Source of the DNA: Paenibacillus sp. P25
Lineage (GTDB): Bacteria > Bacillota > Bacilli > Paenibacillales > NBRC-103111
DNA length: 64,000 bases
Direction: 5' to 3'
NCBI GenBank assembly: GCA_024704175.1
Contig: CP085629.1
Span: 8,359,501 to 8,423,500 of the forward strand
The notes beneath the pieces are model-generated. The model searched no databases, was not told where the DNA came from, and saw nothing but the letters and a program-made list of their open reading frames with translations. Of the stretch, positions 8,714-19,121 are shown in pieces. The translations under genes and the position numbers were made by a program. Position 1 is the stretch's first letter. Every line of letters begins with the position of its first letter.

Positions 8714-8897
8714 GCGGGACACCTCCAGAATGTAAGATCTTATGAAGCATCTGAAGCTGAATATTAGAAGGGGGACATACCGGAAAAAAGTGCTTGTTAC
8801 TAAATATATTCAAGCGGGACGGGGATATGTGAACGGGATAGGAGCGGATTTTGTGCCGGCTTGTACCGGAGAAGGGAGCGATTGCATCCGGGAAGCG

Positions 8898-9825
8898 TTA
8901 GCGGAAAAGCGAAGAACCCCGCTTTCGGGCGAAAGCGGGGGAGCCTGAGGGCGGATATTCCGCCCCTGTAAGCATAAGTGTCAGCGGAAAAAGGGCCGCT
9001 GACCGTTTGCCGGTTTCCGGCTCCGCGGCCAGCAGGGAGATCGTCCTGCGGGTGCGCGAATCGTCGATGCGAACCGCCTGAAGCAGCGGATTCTGCATCT
9101 CCCCGGCCACGCTCTCCGGCACGATCGTGGCGCCTCCCCGGCGGCGACGTAGCCGAGCAGATAATCGCCGAACGGTACCTCGGACTTGACCTTCGGCTCC
9201 ATTCCTTCGGCGCGAAAGGCTCCCGTTACGCATTGGCGGATGCGGCAGGCCGCCGGGTACATCACGAAGGACTCTCCGGCGAGTTCGTCCAGCGGGACGG
9301 TATCCGCCGCGACCAGCCGGTGGTTCCTCGGCAGCACGGCATAGAAAGGCTCGGTAAACAGCGATTTATGCCAAAAAGTGTTCCTTTGCGGGGACTCGCA
9401 GATGCCGGCGTCCAGTTCCCCGTCGTCCAGCAGGGCGTGCAGCTCGTCGGAAGTAGGCCGGATCGCGATCTCCGCCTTGATTCCGGCCTGCTCCAGCGCA
9501 ACCGCCTTGGACGGCAGGTAATGCGCGGCCAGGCTCGGGAGCGTACCGATTCGCAGCGTCCGCGTCCCCGGTACCCGGCCAGCTCGGCTCTCAGCCGCTC
9601 ATGCTCCTGCAGCGGCGGGCCGATTTGCTCCAGCAGCAGAACGCCTGCTTCGGTCGGCTCCACTCCCGCCGGAGTGCGGCGAAGCAGTGTAACCCCGTAG
9701 TAGGCTTCCAGCCGGCGGAGCCGCTTGCCCAAGGCCGGGGGCGTCAAATTTAATCTTTCGCTCGCCTTTGCGATGCTTTTTAACCGGACCGTTTCCGTAA
9801 AATGCTGCAGGATTTCGAAATTCAT
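8898..9825 (-). CDS. LysR-family transcriptional regulator (two frameshifts)
   Basis: About 309 aa when corrected. Residues 1-62 are the winged helix-turn-helix (SIAKASERLNLTPPALGKRL; the usual S of PSxS is replaced). The effector domain follows (LRIGTLPSLAAHYLPSKAV; AVLPRNHRLVAA; GGATIVPESVAG). Two C runs on the plus strand, 9566-9569 and 9136-9139, each need one more base to restore the frame. The C-terminal end is uncertain because the terminator hairpin at 8917-8940 lies inside the last residues, so the true stop may be earlier. It is divergent from the oxidoreductase at 9998, its probable target. Confidence 0.75.
8917..8941 (-). terminator. Intrinsic terminator of the LysR gene
   Basis: CCCCGCTTTC and GAAAGCGGGG pair perfectly around a four-base loop and are followed on the minus strand by a T-rich tract (TTCTTCGCTTTT). 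It overlaps the predicted 3' end of the LysR gene. Confidence 0.7.
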
Positions 9826-9997
9826 GCTTGCTCTCTCCTCAAACTCCGGGTCGTGCTTCCATCATATCACAGGGGGCGGAAACTTTTAGTTTCCCCTGCG
9901 GACCAACAGGAAATTCCGCTATCGGGCAGGCCGTAGTAACATAAGCAGCACGGAAGGCCGCTTGCCAGCCGGTTAATCTTTGGAGGAGGGAATTGCA

Positions 9998-10656
9998 ATG
10001 AGCATCAGTATTTTGGGAACCGGTCGAATGGGACAGGGGCTTGTCCGCGTGATCAGCCCGCATGTGAAGGAAGATTTGATCTGGGGGTCCAGAACCCCTG
10101 AGAAAGTAAAGCGGCTGATTCAGGAGCACGGCTTCCGGAACGTCAGGGAGGCAACCTATGCCGATGCACTGCAGGCGGATGTGATTGTTCATTCGTTCTG
10201 GTACCGGGATCTGCTGCCTTGGGCGCAGGAGCATGCCGGGGAGCTGGCGGGCAAGATTCTGATCGATATCGCCAATCCGTTCACGGAGGATTTTCAGGAT
10301 TTCACAACGGCCTTGGGGACCTCGGCGGCGGAGGAGCTGCAGAAGCGCTGCCCGCAACGCGCGTCGTCGGCGCCTTTAAGAACACCTTTTTCAAGGTGCT
10401 GGAAGAACCGGTCCATCAAGGGCTGCAAAGCGATATTTACGTCACCGGGGATGACGAGGAGGCGAAGCGAACCGTCATGAGACTGCTCGAATCCGTTCCT
10501 TTCCGCGTGCTGGACGGCGGGCGGCTTAGCAACAACCGGACGATCGAACGGATGACCTTGTTTGAGCGGGAGGTGGCTTTGCGCTACGGCAATTACCCTT
10601 ACGTTTCCTTCCGGATGTTCGGGCTGGGCAGCGGCAGGGAAGAGAAGAAGGATTAA
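9998..10656 (+). CDS. NADPH-dependent oxidoreductase, F420-reductase-like (one frameshift)
   Basis: About 219 aa. The N-terminus is a Rossmann fold with the GTGRMGQGL dinucleotide loop after a short strand (SISILGTGRMG), then WGSRTPEKV, where R would favour NADPH. The later block RVVGAFKNTFF and GDDEEAKRTVMRLLES match the NADP reductase coenzyme-F420-dependent family. A one-base shift near 10347 (AAGCGCTGCCC, probably one C short) separates the halves. GGAGGAGGG precedes the ATG at 9998. The divergent LysR gene is its likely regulator. The substrate is unknown; many homologues are quinone or enone reductases. Confidence 0.75.
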
Positions 10657-10685
10657 CAGACCGGTGCATTCCATACTCAATCGAC

Positions 10686-10736
10686 AAAACGCAGTTCCCT
10701 TAGAGAAAATCGCGGGATCTCTGCGTTTTTCTTTTT
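10686..10736 (+). terminator. Intrinsic terminator
   Basis: AAACGCAG...TCCC and GGGA...CTGCGTTT form an interrupted stem, followed by TTTCTTTTTG, after the oxidoreductase gene. Confidence 0.6.
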
Positions 10737-10750
10737 GTTTTTTTCAAAGA

Positions 10751-10779
10751 TTGCTGCATGATAGGGGATTTGCTATAAT
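10751..10779 (+). promoter_or_regulatory. Sigma-A-like promoter
   Basis: TTGCTG (10751-10756) and a consensus TATAAT (10774-10779) are 17 bases apart. It is 340 bases before sbcD, so it would either drive sbcDC with a long leader or an unannotated short RNA. Confidence 0.55.
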
Positions 10780-11121
10780 GGGATAGGAACGTTTGTTTGT
10801 GTTAGAATGATGGATCGCAAGTAAAAATACGGTCTATTTGTTTCAACGACTGGTTAATTCATACATAAATAATATTTTTTGCGAAATCTCTTTTTCTCCT
10901 TAGGCCGTGTCAAACAGGTTGCCTAACCTTCTCCCCCTACTCCATAGGCTAACTTGGATCTTTCTGTCGTGAGCCTTTCTGTCACAGTTGTTCAATCACA
11001 TGCAGCTGGACACCATTCCCATCCCATGTGTTGCCCCCCAAGGCAGGGGATTGGCTTTTTTTGCCGAAATACATTAAAGATCGGGATGACTTAAAAGCAA
11101 ACGGAGGGATTTCAAGCCGTT
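10780..11121 (+). other. Long leader before sbcD, no gene seen
   Basis: No convincing reading frame lies here. The first half is AT-rich. The second half contains a C-rich/G-rich tract (GCCCCCCAAGGCAGGGG) followed by a run of seven T near 11058-11064, which could form a weak hairpin. Confidence 0.4.
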
Positions 11122-12279
11122 ATGAAATTTATACATACAGCGGATTGGCATTTGGGGAAGCTGGTGCAGGGCGTCTATATGACCGCCGACCAAAGGCACG
11201 TCCTGCTTCAACTGATACAGGCGGTGGAGGAAGAGAAGCCGGATGCAGTCGTGATCGCCGGCGACTTATACGACCGGGCGATTCCGCCGACGGAAGCCGT
11301 CGAGTCGCTGAACGAGGTGCTCGAGGAGCTGGTGCTCCGGCTCGATACACCCGTGCTCGCTATTTCCGGCAATCACGATAGCCCGGACCGGCTCGATTTT
11401 GCGACGCGGATCATGGAAGGCCGCGGACTGTATCTTGCCGGACAGCTGCGCAAGGAGCCGAGGCCGGTGGTGCTGAAGGATGAGCACGGCGAAGTGCATT
11501 TTCATCTTGTGCCGTATGCGGACCCGGCCCAGGTGCGCTTCCTGCTGGAGGACGATACGATCCGTTCCCATGACGATGCGGCCCGCGCGCTGGCGGAGCG
11601 GATTACGTCGCGGATGGATCCGGCTGCGCGGCATGTGCTCGTGGGACATGCTTTCGTTACGCCGGCCGGGGAGCCGAAGGACAATACGAGCGATTCGGAG
11701 AGGCCGCTTGCGATCGGCGGGGCCGAGCATGTGCGGGCGGAATATTTTCATCCGTTCCACTATACGGCGCTCGGCCACCTGCATCAGGCGCATCATGTAG
11801 GGGATGAGCGGATCCGATATGCGGGCTCGCCGCTCAAGTATTCGATCTCGGAAGAACACCATGCCAAGGGCTATTACGTCGTGGAAATGGACGGCGCCGG
11901 CGGCGTCCGGGTGGACAAACGGGCCTTTATGCCGCTTCGGGATATGCGCCGGATCGAAGCGACGATCGAAGAGATCGAGCGGCATCCCGTCTCCGAAGAT
12001 TATGTGTTCGTCACCCTGCTTAACGAGAATCCGGTGCTGTTCCCGATGGAGAAGGTGCGTTCGGTGTATCCGAACGCGCTTCATGTGGAACGCAAAGTGC
12101 TCCCGTCTCTCCCCTGCATGAAGGCGAAACGCAGACGGAGAGAAGGGCGTCGGATCCGGTGGCGCTGTTTTCCGCTTTTTACCGGGAAGTGAAGGGCACG
12201 CCGCTCGGAGAGGACAAGCAGCAGACTGTTTGCAGATGTCTTCAGCCAGGTCTTCCGTGAGGAGGGGGATGCGTCATGA
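11122..12279 (+). CDS. sbcD: SbcD exonuclease subunit (two frameshifts near the end)
   Basis: Mre11-like nuclease of about 385 aa. With SbcC it trims hairpins and protein-blocked DNA ends. Metal-binding phosphoesterase motifs are clear: TADWHLGK, VIAGDLYDR, ISGNHDSPDR, LVGHAFV and GHLHQAH. The C-terminal 50 residues need one base added to the C run at 12111-12114 and one removed near 12225. The tail then reads SDPVALFSAFYREVKG and ends in TGA overlapping the sbcC ATG by four bases, the usual coupled arrangement. GGAGGGA precedes the ATG. As printed, the protein stops at 12192 with a basic nonsense tail. Confidence 0.92.
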
Positions 12280-15200
12280 GACCGCTGAAGCTGGTAATGA
12301 CGGCCTTCGGGCCTTACCGCGAACGGGAGACGATCGATTTCACGGAGCTGGAGGACCGGCGTCTGTTCGTGATTTCCGGGAATACGGGCGCGGGCAAAAC
12401 GTCGATCTTCGACGCGGTGTGCTTCGCCTTATACGGCAGCGCGAGCGGAGAGGACCGGTTCGAGGCGCGGATGCTGCGGAGCCATTTTGCCGATGAGGAG
12501 ACGCATACTTCGGTGGAATTCGAGTTCGCCGTCGGCCGGCGCAGCTTCCGGGTGTTCCGGCGGCTCGGCCATCGCAAGGGCGGGAATAAGAGCGAGACCG
12601 GAGCGCGGATCGAGCTGTTCGAGACGACCGGCGGCCAGGAGACCCCGTGCGTCGACCGCTTCACGGTATCCGATGTGAACGCGAAGCTGGAATCGCTGAT
12701 CGGGCTTTCCAAGGACCAGTTCAGCCAAATCGTCATGCTGCCGCAGGGCGAGTTCCGCAAGTCGCTGACTTCGGATACGGAGAATAAGGAAGATATCCTG
12801 CGGCGTATTTTCCGGACGGGGCTGTACCAGAAGCTGGAGGACCGTTTCCAGCAAAAGAGCCGTGAGCTGAAGGATGCGCTGAAGGCGGCGCAGCTGGAGA
12901 GCGAGGTTTACATCAAGCAGGTGGAAGCGGCGCTTCCGGTCTGCGGGAGGGCGTACCCAGCTGCAGGCGACCCTGCAGCAGGAATACCGCAGCGTGCCGC
13001 AGGTGGCCGAAGGGCTCGAGCAGGAGCGGGAGCATTACCTGCAGCAGGCGGAGGCGGCCGGAGAGCGGCGCGCTCTGGTCAGCGCGCTCGCCGAAGCGAA
13101 GGAAGCGGAGTCGCGGGCCGCTGCGGCACTCGCTGCGCGCTTCGCGGAGCGCGAGCAGAAGCGGGAGCAGCGCGAGGCGATGGAGCGCCGGCGACCGGAG
13201 CTGGCCGCGCAGGAGAAGCGGCTGCAGCTGGCGGAGCGGGCGGCGGGGCTCGCGCCGTACGAGGAGCGGCGCAGCCGGGCGGCGCAGGCAGAGAAGCTGA
13301 AGCGCGAGCAGCGCGAAGCGAAGCAGCGGAGCGCGGAAGCGGCCGCAGGCGCGTTCGCGATGGCGGAGGCGCGGCACCGCGAGGAGGCGGCGCGCGAGCC
13401 GGAGCGGCAGGCCGCCGAGCGCGAGCTGCAGCGGCTCGGCGAGCTCGAGCCGGCCGTGCGCTCGCTGGCGGCGCAGCGCAGCGAGCTGGAGCGGCTGCTC
13501 GCGGCGGAGCGCGCCGGCGCCGGGCGGCTCGCCGCTGCGGAGGCGCAGCTCGCACAGGCGCGCGAGGCGCGGCAGGCCGCTGCGGAGCGGGCGAAGGCGC
13601 TCGAGCGCGAGACGGCGGCGCCGCCGGAGAAGCAGGCGCTGCTCGAGCGGATGCGGCGGCAGGTGCGCGTGCTGAAGGACGCGATGGAGCTCGAGAAGCG
13701 GCTGGCCGAGGCGGCCCGCATGGAAGCGGCGCGGCAGGAGGGCATGGCCCGGATGCGCGAGGAGCTGGAACGGCAGGAGCGGCTGTGGATCGAAGGGCAG
13801 GCAAGTCTGCTGGCCGTCCATCTCCATGACGGCGAGCCATGTCCGGTATGCGGCGCGAGTCGCATCCGAACAAGGCCGCAGCGTCAGAAGCGATCCCTTC
13901 CCGCGAGGCATTGCAGCAGCCTGCGGGAGCAGTTCCGCCATGTCGAGAACGAGTTCAACGAAGTGCGTCTGCAGGCCAGCGCCGCCAAGGCGGGATGGGA
14001 CGGCAAAGCGGCGGATCTGGACGAATATGGCCTGAGCGCATCCGATTTGGCGGCGCAGTTCGACCGCCTCAGCCGCGAGGGTCAGCTGCTGAGGAAAGAA
14101 ACGGAGTCGTTGGAGAAGCTCCAGGACGATCTTCAGCAGGCGAAGCAGGAGGCGGAACGGCAGGAGCAGCGGGTGGAGCAGCTGACGAAGGAGAAGGAGA
14201 CGCTGACCCGCGAGACGCATGAAATCACGCTTCAGCGCAGTGCCAAGCAGGCGCTGCACGAGAGCGAGCTGTCGCGCATTCCGGAAGAACTGCGTTCGCC
14301 GGAACAGCTGGCCGCGCGTCTTGCGGCCCAGCGCGGTCTGGCGGACCGGCTGAGCGCCGCATGGCGGGAAGCGCAGCAGGAGCTGCAGCGGACGCAGACG
14401 GCGCTGGCTGAGGAGAATGCGGCCCTGAAGCAAATGGCGAAGCAGCTGGAGGAAGCGGACGAGCAGCTTACCGAGGCGGACGAGCGGCTAAGCACGGAGC
14501 TTGCCAAGGCGGGATTCGCTACGCTGGACGAGTATCGGGCGGCGAGGCTTGCGGAGACGGTTATGCAGAACATGCGGGACGACATTGAGGCGTTCAAAAC
14601 CGGCTTTGCCGTGCTGCAGCAGCAGCTGGAGGAGCTGGAGAAAGAGCTAGCGGACCGGCGACCGGCCGATCTGGAACGGCTGAACAGTGAGCTCGCAGGG
14701 TTCAAGCAGGAGCTGGAGGCGGCCTCCGCGGAGCAGCGGCGCAGCACAAGCCTTGCCAAGGAGGCGGAACGTCTCCGGGCTTCGATGCAATCGGCCTATG
14801 CGAAGCAGCGGGAGCTGGAGGCGAAGCTCGAGCAGGTGCTTGACGTCTACCAAGTGCTCAAGGGCGATAATCCGCTCAAAATTTCGTTCGAACGGTACAT
14901 ATTGATAGAGTTTTTGGAACAGATTTTAGCGGTCATGCGAACGAACGGTCGCGGGTGCTGTCGAACGGCCAATTCGTGCTGGAGCGCAGCGGCCGGCTCG
15001 AGAAGCATAACCGCCAGAGCGGTTTGGGGCTTGACGTCTACGACGCTTACACGGGGCAGAACCGGGATGTCAAGACGTTGTCCGGCGGCGAGAAGTTTAA
15101 CGCCTCGCTCTGTCTGGCCCTTGGCATGACCGATGTGATCCAGTCCCATCAGGGCGGCATTTCCATCGAGATGATGTTCATCGACGAGGGCTTCGGCTCG

Positions 15201-15374
15201 CTGGACGAGGACGCATTGAACAAGGCCATCGAGACGCTGATCGACCTGCAGCGTTCGGGGCGGATGATCGGCGTCATCTCTCACGTGCAGGAGCTGAAGC
15301 AGGCTTTCCCGGCCGTGCTCGAGGTCCGCAAGACCAAGGACGGCTGCAGCCGTACGGCGATTGTGCTGAAGTAA
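12276..15374 (+). CDS. sbcC: SbcC ATPase subunit (several frameshifts)
   Basis: Rad50-like ABC ATPase of about 1030 aa, partner of SbcD. The N-terminus has FGPYRERETIDF and the Walker A loop SGNTGAGKTSIFDAV; QGEFRKSL marks the N-terminal lobe. A very long E/R/Q-rich coiled coil follows, with the zinc hook CPVCGA near 13845. The C-terminus has the ABC signature LSGGEKFNASL and Walker B MMFIDEGFGSLDE. Frame changes occur near 12942, 12957, 13857, 13920 and 14932; each is a single base, and all conserved blocks recover. The coiled-coil part is extremely GC-rich and creates long false open frames on the opposite strand. Confidence 0.92.
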
Positions 15375-15384
15375 TTATCCAATG

Positions 15385-15426
15385 AAAGCCCCTCCTGTTC
15401 GCATCGAACGGTGAAGGGGCTTTTTG
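15385..15426 (+). terminator. Intrinsic terminator of sbcDC
   Basis: AGCCCCTcctGTTCG and CGAACggtgAAGGGGCT form a long stem followed by TTTTTT, 10 bases after the sbcC stop. Confidence 0.85.
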
Positions 15427-15643
15427 AGGAATAATCGAAGGGTGATTAGGCAGTGGAACCAGATTGCAGCTAATAAAGGACTAAAAGGGTCTTAAGGGTT
15501 CGTGAACCCAAGCCATGCTTCGAAATTTCCAGGGAATCGAGCAATAAGTTTGTATCCCAACCCCAAGAGGCAGATTTACCCGTCTTACCAAACAAAACAG
15601 GCCCTGCCATAAACCGGCAAGGCCTATTCCCTGTTCTTTTAGC

Positions 15644-16480
15644 TCACGAGAAGCGTTTGACATATTCCAGCGCCGCCGGAACTTCATCCGGGGTGATCCC
15701 GCCTTCGAACGAGATGTTGGTATAAGGCTTGTACTGCTTCAATAAATCCAGGAAGAACGGCACGTCGAGCCGGCCGGTGCCCATGGGGACATACTTCATT
15801 TTGCCGTCGGGCGTAATATCGAAGTCTTTGATATGCGCTAGGACGATCCGGTCTCCCCAGAGCTCGAATGCACGTTTCACGATCTCATGCTTCGCCGGTC
15901 GTGGTTGGCAGCGTTTAGCAGGTTCACCGGGTCCATCAATACTCCGAAATGGCTTGACGGCACTTCCTCCAGCGACCGCTTCATCTGCTCCGGCGTACGG
16001 ACGACTTCGTTCTGCGATGCTTCGATAACGGCATACACGCCCCAGTGCTCGGCTTCCTCCACCATTTCCTTCACTGCCGAACGCAGCAGGCTCCACCGGT
16101 CTTCCTCGGTGGAATCCGGATAGGCTTCCAGGTAAGCCTGGACCGAGCCGGTTTCCGTGGCGACAAGCGACGTTCCGAAATCGCGGGCGAACCGCAGATG
16201 CTCCTTGAACCGGTCAATTTGCTCCCGCCGCAGCTCGGGATTCGGGTGAATCGGGTTGATGTAGCGGTCCCAGCACGCCGATCCGGACGCCTTCCTTGGC
16301 AAAGCAGTCGGCCACATAGTGGGCCATGCCGGGATTGAGCTTGCCGAGGCTTGAGTCAAAGTCCGTCAGCGCCTTGGCGAGCGCGAGCTGAACGAATTCA
16401 AGTCCGTAAGAGCTTACTCGCCGGGCAAGCTCCGCACAATCGGTTTTTCCTAAATTATGGGCTAAAATTCCATACCGCAA
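15644..16480 (-). CDS. Sugar phosphate isomerase/epimerase, TIM barrel (two frameshifts)
   Basis: Xylose-isomerase-like TIM barrel of about 278 aa. Blocks in order: YGLEFVQLALAKAL, YINPIHPNPELRREQI, SLVATETGSV, YAVIEASQNEVV, FGVLMDPVNLLN, VLAHIKDFDI and ISFEGGI. The E, D, H and E positions that hold the metal in this family can be picked out in these blocks. Frame changes at about 16265 (one extra base) and 15897 (one missing) separate three open segments. It starts with TTG at 16478-16480 behind GGGAGG. Relatives handle inositol, keto sugars or unknown sugars; the exact substrate cannot be told. Confidence 0.8.
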
Positions 16481-16875
16481 GGTGGACGCCTCCCTAAGTC
16501 GTATAACCTAAACTTATCACAAGCGGGGATCGGTGTGAAACGGAAGTTTCCGATCATCTGAGGTAATGATTATAGACGCTGCGAACAAGCTTCTTGTACA
16601 TTGGGAGTGTTCATCGTGCATTCGACATCCCGGCTCAAAGCGCAGGACCTGACCGCTCCTGGCTTTCAAAAGGAGAAAGGTTAACCGCCAAAGCAAAAAG
16701 CGACTTGCCATGACGAGCAGGGGAAGGTACGCTTAGAATAGGGATTCGAGGGGGCGGCTCCGTCATATAAACCGCTAACATGCGGCTGATTACGGTGGCA
16801 GGCTCCATGCTGTCTTTCGGAAAATTTAAACGCTTAAACATCTTGTTCATGTAAAATGAAATGGAGGCGGTTTCA
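16481..16875. other. Intergenic region, no gene supported
   Basis: Divergent promoter region between the isomerase and the epimerase genes. Open frames exist on the minus strand but lack ribosome binding sites and recognisable content. GAGGG and AT-rich tracts occur, without a convincing promoter pair. Confidence 0.4.
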
Positions 16876-17898
16876 ATGAGAGTGCTTATACTGGGCGGCA
16901 CGGGTGTCATCAGCCGCTGTATTGCGGAGCAAATCGCGGAGGCGGGGATGGAGCCGGTGCTTTTCAACCGCGGAAGCAAGAAGCATTTGTTCGGCCGGGA
17001 CATGGAATGGATCATCGGGGATAAAACGGACCGGGATGCCTTCCGGGAGCTGATGAAGCCTCAGCGCTTCGACGCCGTGATCGATATGATTTCATTCGGC
17101 GCGGACGATGCGAGACTTACGGTCGAGACCTTCAAGGATAAGGCGGGCCATCTGATCTTCTGCTCCAGCACGGCGGCTTACCAAAGGCCGTTCCGCGGCG
17201 TCCCGATCCGTGAGGACGAAGAGGAGCTCTGCACTAGCCAAGCGTTTCCCTATGCTTTTCACAAGGCCGAGATGGAGCGCTATTTGCAGCAGGTGATCTC
17301 CGCGGGGACCGTCCCGGTTACGATCATTCGCCCGTCCCTGACGTACGGTATCGGCGGCGCGAACCTTGGCGTGCTGCGGCAGAACCGCAACGTGGTCGAG
17401 CGGATTCGAAGCGGGAAGCCGCTCGTCATGTTCGGCGACGGTACGGTGCCTTGGAGCTTTTCCTTTGCACCGGATGTGGCGAGGGCTTTTGTACTCGCGG
17501 CCGGCAATGCCCGGACGTTTGGCCAGGCGTACCACGCAACAAGCGAGGAGCAGCATATTTGGGAGGATTTGTACCTGGAGATCGGACGCCTGGCAGGTGT
17601 GGAGCCCAAGCTGGTTCACATCAGCTCCGAGTTGCTCGCGGAGGCTAAACCGGATCTGTTCGCTCATCTCTATTATGAAAAAAGCTACGCCGGCTTGTTC
17701 GACAACAGCAAAATCCGGCGGGATCTGCCGGGATTTCAGCCCCGCATGACGTTAACGGAAGGCCTTAAGATGATGCTCGATTGGTACGAGCGTGATTCGT
17801 TCCCGATCGACGAGGCCAAGAACCGTCTGGAGGACGGGCTTATTCAGCTCTACGAACGCTGGGGGACCGAGCTTAAGGCGGCTCTCGCCGATGCATAA
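16876..17898 (+). CDS. NAD-dependent epimerase/dehydratase family protein
   Basis: Extended short-chain dehydrogenase of 340 aa. The N-terminal Rossmann loop is LILGGTGVISR, followed by a strand ending LFNRGSK. FCSSTAAY provides the serine, and YAFHKAEME gives the YxxxK catalytic pair; RPSLTYG follows. Relatives act on nucleotide sugars or are RNA-binding-like CSP41 proteins, to which the FNRG motif is closest. I chose the ATG at 16876 because GGAGGCGG is just upstream; an ATG 15 bases earlier overlaps that site. The frame is intact. The neighbouring isomerase and reductases suggest sugar or aldehyde metabolism. Confidence 0.82.
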   Translation: MRVLILGGTGVISRCIAEQIAEAGMEPVLFNRGSKKHLFGRDMEWIIGDKTDRDAFRELMKPQRFDAVIDMISFGADDARLTVETFKDKAGHLIFCSSTAAYQRPFRGVPIREDEEELCTSQAFPYAFHKAEMERYLQQVISAGTVPVTIIRPSLTYGIGGANLGVLRQNRNVVERIRSGKPLVMFGDGTVPWSFSFAPDVARAFVLAAGNARTFGQAYHATSEEQHIWEDLYLEIGRLAGVEPKLVHISSELLAEAKPDLFAHLYYEKSYAGLFDNSKIRRDLPGFQPRMTLTEGLKMMLDWYERDSFPIDEAKNRLEDGLIQLYERWGTELKAALADA

Positions 17899-18002
17899 TT
17901 ATCCCTGAGGCTGTAGGGGAAGAGGCACTTACGCTCAGGAGGCCGACGGTCTCCCCAAATCCGCCTCATGAATCCTGCAGTGGTCCGCCTCGGTCTGCCG
18001 GG

Positions 18003-18026
18003 CTTGCTTACCTTGAGGTAAGCAAG
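18003..18026. promoter_or_regulatory. Perfect 10-bp dyad upstream of aldo/keto reductase
   Basis: CTTGCTTACC and GGTAAGCAAG are exact reverse complements around TTGA. No T tract follows, so it is not an obvious terminator. It lies about 40 bases before a TATAAT at 18067-18072 that precedes the reductase start. The ACCTTGAGGT centre resembles sites of MerR-family regulators that control aldehyde-responsive genes; that link is inference. Confidence 0.5.
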
Positions 18027-18111
18027 GCAACTTATTTATATTATTTTAAAGCGATTGCAACAGGACTATAATAGGGCTTGTGAAAAAATATCCGGTCAGG
18101 AGGCGTGCGCT

Positions 18112-19083
18112 GTGAAGTATCGCAGATTGGGAAGAACGGGTCTGAAGGTGTCCTCGGTGAGTCTCGGATGCATGGCATTCGGCCGATGGATCGGGAAGGA
18201 AGCGTCGCACCGCGTGCTCGATACGGCGCTGGATGCGGGGATTACGCTGCTCGACACGGCCGACGTATACGGCACCGGAATGGATAACGGCAATCCGCTG
18301 GATCACGGGCAATCGGAGGAAATCATCGGGGCCTGGATCAAGGGGAAGCGGGAGAAGGTGGTGCTCGCCACGAAGGTGCACGGACGCGTGGGTCTCGGGC
18401 CGAATGACGGCGGCCAGAGCCGGTACCATATTATGGAGGCAGTTCATAAGAGCCTGCAGCGGCTGCAAACGGACCATATCGACCTATACCAGGTGCACCG
18501 TTTCGATCCGGATACTCCGCTGGAGGAGACGCTGCGCGCGCTGGACGATCTGGTGCGCCAGGGAAAAGTGCGCTATATCGGCTGCTCCAATTTCGATGCC
18601 TGGCAAATCGCCAAAGCGCATGGAATCAGCGGTCTGCGGCGGCTCGAGCGATTTGAAAGCGTACAGCCGCAATACAGCATCCTCTCGCGGGAAATCGAGC
18701 GGGAGCCGCTCCCTTTCTGCTTGTCGGAGGAGGTGGGCGTCATCGTCTACAGCCCGCTGGGGCGGGGCCTGCTTACGGGCAAATACCGCCGGGGTGAAGC
18801 TCCGCCGGAAGGAACGCGGGGATCGGCAGGAGAAAAGAGGCTTCAGGCGCCGCTGGAAGAGGAGAGGCATTTCGCCATCGTAGAGGGCCTTAGACCGCTG
18901 GCGTCGGAGCGCGGCTGGTCGCTCGCCCAGCTGGCCTTATCCTGGGTGCTCAGCCGGCCGGGCGTGACATCCGCGATCCTGGGTGCTTCGCGGCCGGAGC
19001 ATATCATAGAAACGACGGCGCATGCGGACGAGCCGCTGAGCGCCGAGGAGCTTCGCGAAATTGACCGGATTTGCGGGATGTAA
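18112..19083 (+). CDS. Aldo/keto reductase
   Basis: NADPH-dependent (alpha/beta)8 reductase of 323 aa. The catalytic tetrad is visible: D in LLDTADVYG, Y in the same motif, K in LATKVHGR and H in YQVHRFD. The cofactor-binding C-terminal segment VTSAILGASRPEHI is present. I chose the GTG at 18112 because AGGAGGC is seven bases upstream and the family start KYRRLGRTGLKV follows. It is the first of three closely spaced oxidoreductase genes. A TATAAT and a 10-bp dyad lie upstream. The frame is intact. Confidence 0.9.
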   Translation: MKYRRLGRTGLKVSSVSLGCMAFGRWIGKEASHRVLDTALDAGITLLDTADVYGTGMDNGNPLDHGQSEEIIGAWIKGKREKVVLATKVHGRVGLGPNDGGQSRYHIMEAVHKSLQRLQTDHIDLYQVHRFDPDTPLEETLRALDDLVRQGKVRYIGCSNFDAWQIAKAHGISGLRRLERFESVQPQYSILSREIEREPLPFCLSEEVGVIVYSPLGRGLLTGKYRRGEAPPEGTRGSAGEKRLQAPLEEERHFAIVEGLRPLASERGWSLAQLALSWVLSRPGVTSAILGASRPEHIIETTAHADEPLSAEELREIDRICGM

Positions 19084-19121
19084 GCTGTACATTACACCAG
19101 ATAAAAAGAGGAGTTGGCGGT

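Noticed and set aside
8742..8948. Small open frame of 68 codons on the plus strand
   Set aside because: It overlaps the yhbH leader and the LysR terminator, has no ribosome binding site and no recognisable content.
11028..11075. C-rich/G-rich hairpin before sbcD as a riboswitch
   Set aside because: The stem is short and no conserved aptamer blocks are seen.
12913..14433. Long open frames on the minus strand opposite sbcC, rich in L, R and A
   Set aside because: They are the complement of the GC-rich SbcC coiled coil. They lack ribosome binding sites and any family likeness.
16635..17015. Minus-strand open frame between the isomerase and epimerase genes
   Set aside because: Its start lies inside the epimerase gene and no ribosome binding site is present. 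The internal segment near 16855 is not convincing either.
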